Part shown: positions 58,890-64,000 of the stretch, in pieces
How the letters are laid out: each line of letters starts with the position of its first letter
Numbering within the stretch: position 1 is the first letter of the stretch
Translations under genes and position numbers: made by a program
The notes under the pieces: generated by a model
The model's input: only the letters and a program-made list of their open reading frames with translations
What the model was told of the DNA's origin: nothing
Database searches by the model: none
Assembly: GCF_004798865.1 (NCBI RefSeq)
Contig: NW_025335268.1
Coordinates: 89,522,748 to 89,586,747, forward strand
From: Varanus komodoensis
Lineage: Eukaryota; Chordata; Lepidosauria; Squamata; Varanidae
Direction: 5' to 3'
Length of the DNA: 64,000 nucleotides

Positions 58890-61800
58890 GCATCCAACGA
58901 CTTAACTATATAACTTAACTTATATTTCTAGTATATTGGTATAACATCATCTCATATTGCGAAGTATGGCTCATTTTGCATACATTTGGCTGTTTTCAGC
59001 ATCCAGAAACCAGAAGGACTTGTGCCTGGCCCTTGCTGGGTTTGGGAATGGGACATTCCCCTAGTACATGGAGATAAAACTAATGCAAAAAAGTAAATCT
59101 GTTAATCTGTCTGCCTGTTTGCCTTCCTTCCTTCCTTCCTTCCTTCCTTCCTTCCTTCCTTCCTTCCTTCAGATGTCAGATCAAGTTCCCAGGCAAGTTT
59201 TTGAATCTACACCCAAAGAGCTTGATGTATGAAATAGCCAGGGCTGAACTGGTCAGTAACCTTGTTTTACCCAATACAGAGAAAGCTATCTGGTCGTCCT
59301 TGTGAGCACAGATTTTTAGTTTGTGACAGAGAAGCTGATGTTGTGTTTTACATAAAATTAATGCAACTATTGTAACTGAGCCCAGCATCCCTGGACAACA
59401 GCATCTGCCCCTTGGCTACCTCTTATATTTGGATGTGAAGACAAATGGGGTTCAGTACAACAGCTTCTAGAAGAGAGAAGATTCAGTGCTTTTATAAGAT
59501 GTGTGGCCAAGTGAAAGGGGCTGAAGAGCCATTGGCATCACAAACGCACCCCATTCACTAGTGGCAGTGAATTCTTTTCAATTCTAGGGACATTAGTATT
59601 CTACTATAATTCTAGTACTATTCTAGTATTAGTATTAGCAGATTGGGGGCATGCAATCCTAAATCAAGCTCTAGTTTACCAGTCTAGTGCTGTGGTCCAC
59701 ACTGCAGTGACTGCAGACCTCCAAATCTGGTCCATGGGTTGACTGCCTTTTCTTTCCTAGTGAAAAGGAGGATTGAAACCAGATAATATATTTGTACCTT
59801 TGGTATTTATGGAGATGTATGATGCTGGAAAACTCATTCATTTGAACACAATGCACATTTCTGACCTGACGCTCAAAGCAGGCTACTACAGGAATGCGGG
59901 TCTTCTGCTTCCACAAAACTGTTTGAAATAATTGTACAAATCGGGATGAGAATTGTGTGTCCCTAGTGCAAACTGGGGCTGTCTCATTCAATCTGAACTG
60001 TTCTTTTTGTTCTGCTTGTAGCATTTAGCATGAGAGCATCCTCCTCTCACCCCATATGCACACATTCCACCTTGAATTTTCTGACCATTAATTTCAGATT
60101 TGTGTAAAGTTCAGTCCATAAGACTGAGATGATAAAATCCATAGAATGTTCACCTATTTATCAGATTCCTCTTGCATCCCTACAATTAAAGTCGTTGAGC
60201 TTGTGCCAGTGTTCAGGAAATCCCTCCATAGCATAGATATGCAACATAAGAGATACTTAAAGTCACCAGAGACTTCAAGTCATGGCAGATGGATGCTTTC
60301 TACAGGATCAGAGAGTGTATACCTCTGAATTCCAGTTGCTGGGAAGCAAGAGCAGAGCAGGGGCAGTGAGTTCATGTTCTTTTTGGACCATGTGGGAATC
60401 CAGTGCTGAACTACACTGGCCTTTGGTTTGGTCCAGCAGGAATATTTTGTGATCTGATGATGCACTTCTTTAAAAAATGATGAATGGTCCTTGCTGCTTC
60501 CTTACCTGTTATGGTACAAATGTATGCCTGCACCACAGGAGCTAAAGCAATGGTGCAAGTTCATGCTGTGTTTGGATGGATGCCCATTTTGGTCAAAGAT
60601 AAATTGCATCGTGGGTGATACTTTTCCCACCTCACTCTGGAAGTTCATGCAGAAAAGAACTTTCAACACCTCAGTAATAAAATATCTGACTTCTGTTTGT
60701 ATATGCAATTATAAGTGCCAACAGCAACTATCAAATTTAATTTTACCTACAGGAAGAAAAAATGCAAAGTGGAGAAAAACCAGTGACGAAGCAGCTTTGT
60801 GGTGGTAGGTTAGTGAAGAATATTTGCTACTGATTTTCCATTGAAAAACAAACAGACCCATATACTTGGAACAGTGTAGATATTTGCAGAAATAATAACT
60901 TGCCTTGATACGCAATGACTTTTCTTTCACATGGTCTAATTATGATCTGCAGAAACTAGTTAAGTGATTTTTCCTTGGATTTTCAAAATGTTATACCAAT
61001 GTTTAACTAGATATGATAACAGTTTCTGAAAATAACTGGAATCCATTAATGGGTTTTCAGTTTCATTCATGGTAGCAGAACTGTTTCAGAACATGCCAGG
61101 CTTTACCAAATGCACTCAGACCCTGGTAGCCTTCATTTGCATTCCAAAATCTGCCATGCATGCCCACCAGTTTGATGTGGTATCATGGCAACACAGTAGG
61201 TTAGGATGCCTGGAGGGGTCTACTGGAATCTAGTAGGCTCTGGGAGCAGTACCAGTTCCTGGCAACTGAAATAGATCACATTCTAGAAGTTCAGTGGAGT
61301 CCACAAGAAAGTATCCATTTTCTCCCAAACTGTTCCATGAATAGAACCCAAAAGTTCTGTCATTTTTACCAGAGAGTAAGTCAGCTGTTAAATCTAAGTT
61401 TTGGACTTCTATTTAGAGAGGAAGTAATTAAATACAGCTAACCCTCTGGAAATTGTCTCTAGAAGTCACTTCTCCCTTAGCATTCAGCAAATGCAATGAA
61501 ATGGGAACCAGTAATGTAGAAAGTATGAGTGGACAAGTCCTCTTATAGGAACTTGTAAGAGGCATCTATAGAATATACATAGCAGAAAGAGATTGGTTTA
61601 GTTTTAGTTCTGTGGCTTTTCAAAATCATCATTAGTGTTACTAGACATTGAAAGTAATGCATGTGATGAATTTGTTGACAGCACATATAAGTAGCAGTGT
61701 TTGTTTCCTGTGAAGAGATATGGCAGAACTGTTCCTCAATGGCTGAGTGACAGAACTGTTCCTAAATAATTTTTAAAATTATTTTTCTTTAATATCAGAA

Positions 61801-61960
61801 AATTGGAAATATCAATCAATAGGTACAGGTATTTAAGTTAGACTTTTCTTTTCTTCGCTCAAAATACATGGAAAGAGTTAGCCAGTAGAACTCAAAAGCC
61901 TCAGGCCACAAGACTTTTGCAAGACTAATGTCATGTGCACTTCAGGAGAGGAACTGTACC
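58890..61960. other. Intronic sequence, mostly unassignable
   Basis: Contains a (CCTT)n tract at 59122-59170 and otherwise unique-looking DNA. A tempting exon at 60753-60804 was tested and rejected for phase reasons. Confidence 0.4.
59122..59170. repeat. (CCTT)n microsatellite
   Basis: About twelve CCTT units with no interruption. Confidence 0.95.
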
Positions 61961-61964
61961 TTGA

Positions 61965-62135
61965 TGTTGAAGCACACGCTTTGCATTTAGGAGGTCTCAA
62001 GTTCTATGTGGCATTGCTGGTTAAAACAACCAGGTAGTAGGTGATCAGCTGAACTTCTGTCTGAAGCTCTGGTGAGCTGAGGCCAGTGAGAGTAAGGAAT
62101 ACTGGACTAGATGGACCAGTGGTCCGACTTAGCTT
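61965..62135 (+). repeat. tRNA-derived SINE with CR1-like tail, sense
   Basis: 'acacgctttgcatttaggag', then 'gtctcaagttctatg' (decayed box B), then 'tactggactagatggaccag' and 'tggtccgacttagcttgcat'. This is the sense version of the copies at 12915 and 29350. Confidence 0.65.
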
Positions 62136-62325
62136 GCATTCGTTTCATCTTTCTGTCCACCTGTTTTACCAGACATGGTGTTCAACATCTTCTAAAGATT
62201 AGGCCTATTCTAGGTGGGTGTAAAATGGGGAATGGCATCACCCTGTTCCTGGGGAAGAACATCTCCTTGCATGTAAGCAGACATGAAGCTAAACATGGAA
62301 TGGATGGAGGAGAGAAGCACAATTT

Positions 62326-62368
<43 letters not shown>
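62326..62368. repeat. (ATC)n microsatellite
   Basis: Pure trinucleotide array of about fourteen units. Confidence 0.95.
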
Positions 62369-62370
<2 letters not shown>

Positions 62371-62485
62371 AAATATGGTTTACAAAGTACTTAATATTGT
62401 TCTCTCATATTTTCATAACAGTCTAGCGAGCTATGTTAGCGTGAAAAATGCTGCCTCACCTAAAATTGCCTTCCTCACCATGCTA

Positions 62486-62602
62486 CTCTCCAGATGTATG
62501 ATACTAGAACTCCAGTCAAGCAGACCAACTGCCATGCTGCCTGGGGATAATGGGAGTTGCAGTCCAACACAACCAGAGGGTGCCAGGTTAAGGAAGCCTG
62601 GA
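62486..62602. mobile_element. Palindromic MITE-like element, copy 6
   Basis: The left arm 'ctctccagatgtatgatact' and 'agaactccagtcaagcagac' is inverted relative to 'gggagttgcagtccaacaca' and 'accagagggtgccaggttaa'. The hinge 'actgccatgctgcctgggga' is intact. Confidence 0.6.
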
Positions 62603-63049
62603 TTAAGTCCCTCAGTGAGCATCATAACTATGGAAACTTGAAAATGGTTCTGCCAGCTTTATCTGCCGCACCAAACTGGACTGAAAGGAGCCAGATGTTT
62701 CACTGCCCCATAGGTTTTAAGCAATTTCACCATGGAGAGGGGATATTCCATTTTTCCTTCATCCATTTGGAACATGCTGCCTCTTTAATTTGAATGTATA
62801 TTCCTTTTTTAGCCAAAATGGTTTTCTTGTACTTCAGCACATTAAGAACAGATAAAGCAGCAGTGTGCTCAGAGCGTGTGAAAAGGGCTCCCAAAGGTGC
62901 TGTTAGGGTCATCCACTGAATGCCCTTAGCATTCAGTGACAACCTCTTGCGAGCTACTTACATATTCATTTTGCCCCGTCCTAGAATTGTCCTTTGGGGC
63001 TGAGTGGAGACTACTTGACTAACTTCAGGACTCTCTTCTCCTTTCATAG

Positions 63050-63266
63050 GACAAAGATAGCCTGGATCTTCATTGTTATGTGGCACTTTTCAGGCATCCT
63101 GCTGGTGGTTCTCCTGACTGTGGTTCTAGTTGTCCTTTTCATCCTCAGGGTCTGCCTTTCAAATCACACCATGACAGAAGCATATCAGCGGCCCATCTGG
63201 CACATTCTGGATTACTATTTTCAGCCATATATGCAACTGTACAGCACTGGCATCTTACCAAAGTGA
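63050..63266 (+). CDS. TMCO5A: TMCO5-like protein, terminal exon (residues 207-278)
   Basis: Acceptor 'cttctcctttcatag', first base completes Gln207, stop TGA at 63264-63266. Residues about 211-243 are a very hydrophobic helix (IAWIFIVMWHFSGILL then VVLLTVVLVVLFIL), about 33 residues, longer than a minimal single span. After it come R-V-C and a 35-residue tail with an N-H-T glycosylation sequon at 245-247 and the end IWHILDYYF-Q-P-Y, ending LPK. The last 25 residues align without gaps to the human TMCO5A end that I recall (L-W..., F-F-x-P, terminal L-P-H), with W, F, P, L and LP shared. Such a tail-anchored coiled-coil protein would sit with the coil in the cytosol; the family call is my recollection, not a search. 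Confidence 0.8.
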
Positions 63267-63680
63267 CCTCGGGAATGGAAGAAGTTATTGACTAAATAGA
63301 TCCTGTTGTTATAATGTTATCTAAGAGTGTGGATAAACTGATACCTTATTAAGTGTTCTGTTGCTTAATGATTGGGGCATTTTTCCATACTGTACCTTAG
63401 CCATCATTGCTGACTTGTTCAATTTGTGTCCCACTAATCTGAATGTAGCACGTGTACAGCAGGCCATCAGGAAATCAAGAAATTTCCTGGTTTTGCTGCC
63501 TGTCTGGACTACCATACAGCATAACAACTGGGCTCAATTAGACCAAATGGATTTTAAAGTCTGGCACTCTGTTCTCCACAGTGGCCAACCAGATGACTCA
63601 GGGAAGCCCACAACCAAGCTATATATGAGGGAAATGGCTCTCTTCTTCTAGTTTTCCTGAGCAAATTACTGGGTTTTCGC
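63267..63680 (+). other. Probable 3' UTR of the TMCO5-like gene
   Basis: Follows the stop codon. I see no AATAAA or ATTAAA hexamer between 63267 and the window end, so the transcript either uses a variant signal or continues beyond the window. Confidence 0.4.
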
Positions 63681-63810
63681 TCAGCTGTACTGAATTTCCC
63701 ACCATTCAACTTGATTGGATGACCCCAAGTTCTAGCAACTGAATAGAAGGAAAAATGCCTTCCTAATGAGGTTCTCCACACCATGAATAACATTATGGGC
63801 AAAAAAGGGG
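63680..63810 (-). repeat. CR1-type LINE fragment, antisense
   Basis: 'ttggatgaccccaagttcta', 'gaaggaaaaatgccttccta' and 'ttctccacaccatgaataac' match the antisense CR1 segment also present around 51470-51550. Confidence 0.55.
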
Positions 63811-64000
63811 CAAGGGTCAAGCATCTCACATGGCTTGGCAGGATGCACACTGTGTCGATCCAAGAAATCCAGACTTCAAATGCCCTAAAGGCAAATACAG
63901 CTGGGAACACAGTATGTGACAAATTGGTGGGGCAAATGTACAGTGCATGTTTGTGCTTGGTCAGCACATCGCTAGCTAAGTGATAACTGACTCCTGCCTC

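Noticed and set aside
60753-60804. Exon-like segment between 'acctacag' and 'gtaggt', with a hydrophilic translation reminiscent of the linker before the membrane helix
   Set aside because: It is 52 bases long, so it cannot sit between two exons of matching phase 2, and read in the required phase it contains a stop.
1-64000. Search by eye for virus-derived elements, CRISPR arrays, tRNA genes and bacterial-type operons
   Set aside because: No polymerase or capsid-like frame, no paired long terminal repeats, no regularly spaced repeats and no intact tRNA with both boxes and acceptor stem were seen.

Overview
The window looks like nuclear DNA from a squamate reptile (lizard or snake). It is AT-leaning and almost free of long open frames. 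It is dense in repeats that together point to squamates: BovB/RTE LINE fragments, CR1 3' ends, L2-like LINE tails, tRNA-derived and MIR-like SINEs, 5S rRNA-derived SINEs, short palindromic DNA transposons and many microsatellites. There is one run of exactly 100 N (5464-5563) inside a (GA)n tract, which is an assembly gap. Squamate origin is an inference from repeat content. No species marker is present.

Layout. Positions 1 to about 47.8 kb hold no exon that I can support. This is intergenic DNA made of old repeats separated by unique sequence. The stretch from about 13.1 to 23.4 kb is notably poor in recognisable repeats. From 47,813 to at least 63,266 there is one multi-exon protein gene on the + strand. 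I assembled eight coding exons (47813-48029, 49081-49198, 50838-50888, 54661-54717, 55071-55127, 55956-56015, 58017-58081, 63050-63266). They have consensus acceptors and donors and a fully consistent reading phase, and they predict a protein of about 278 residues: a long charged coiled-coil region, one very hydrophobic membrane segment near the C-terminus, and a tail of about 35 residues. From memory of the family, the layout, length, an acidic N-terminal I-x-E-x-N motif and the last 25 residues resemble vertebrate TMCO5 (transmembrane and coiled-coil domain protein 5, testis-enriched in mammals). I therefore call it TMCO5-like with moderate confidence. The exon at 54661-54717 is the least certain, and an extra exon between 58.1 and 63.0 kb cannot be excluded.

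If the gene is orthologous to mammalian TMCO5A, the exon-free 47 kb upstream would correspond to the gene-poor interval on the MEIS2 side of SPRED1, where distal regulatory elements could lie. That is inference only.

The most interesting structure outside the gene is the retroposon set. Two 5S rRNA-headed SINEs in opposite orientation (50.6 and 56.6 kb) lie in introns of the gene and carry a 3' tail matching L2-like LINE tails elsewhere in the window. Two distinguishable RTE lineages are present. A family of palindromic MITE-like elements has at least six copies. A repeat pair of unknown class lies at 41.4 and 57.0 kb. I saw no virus-derived element, tRNA or rRNA gene, or CRISPR array, and no wholly new system.
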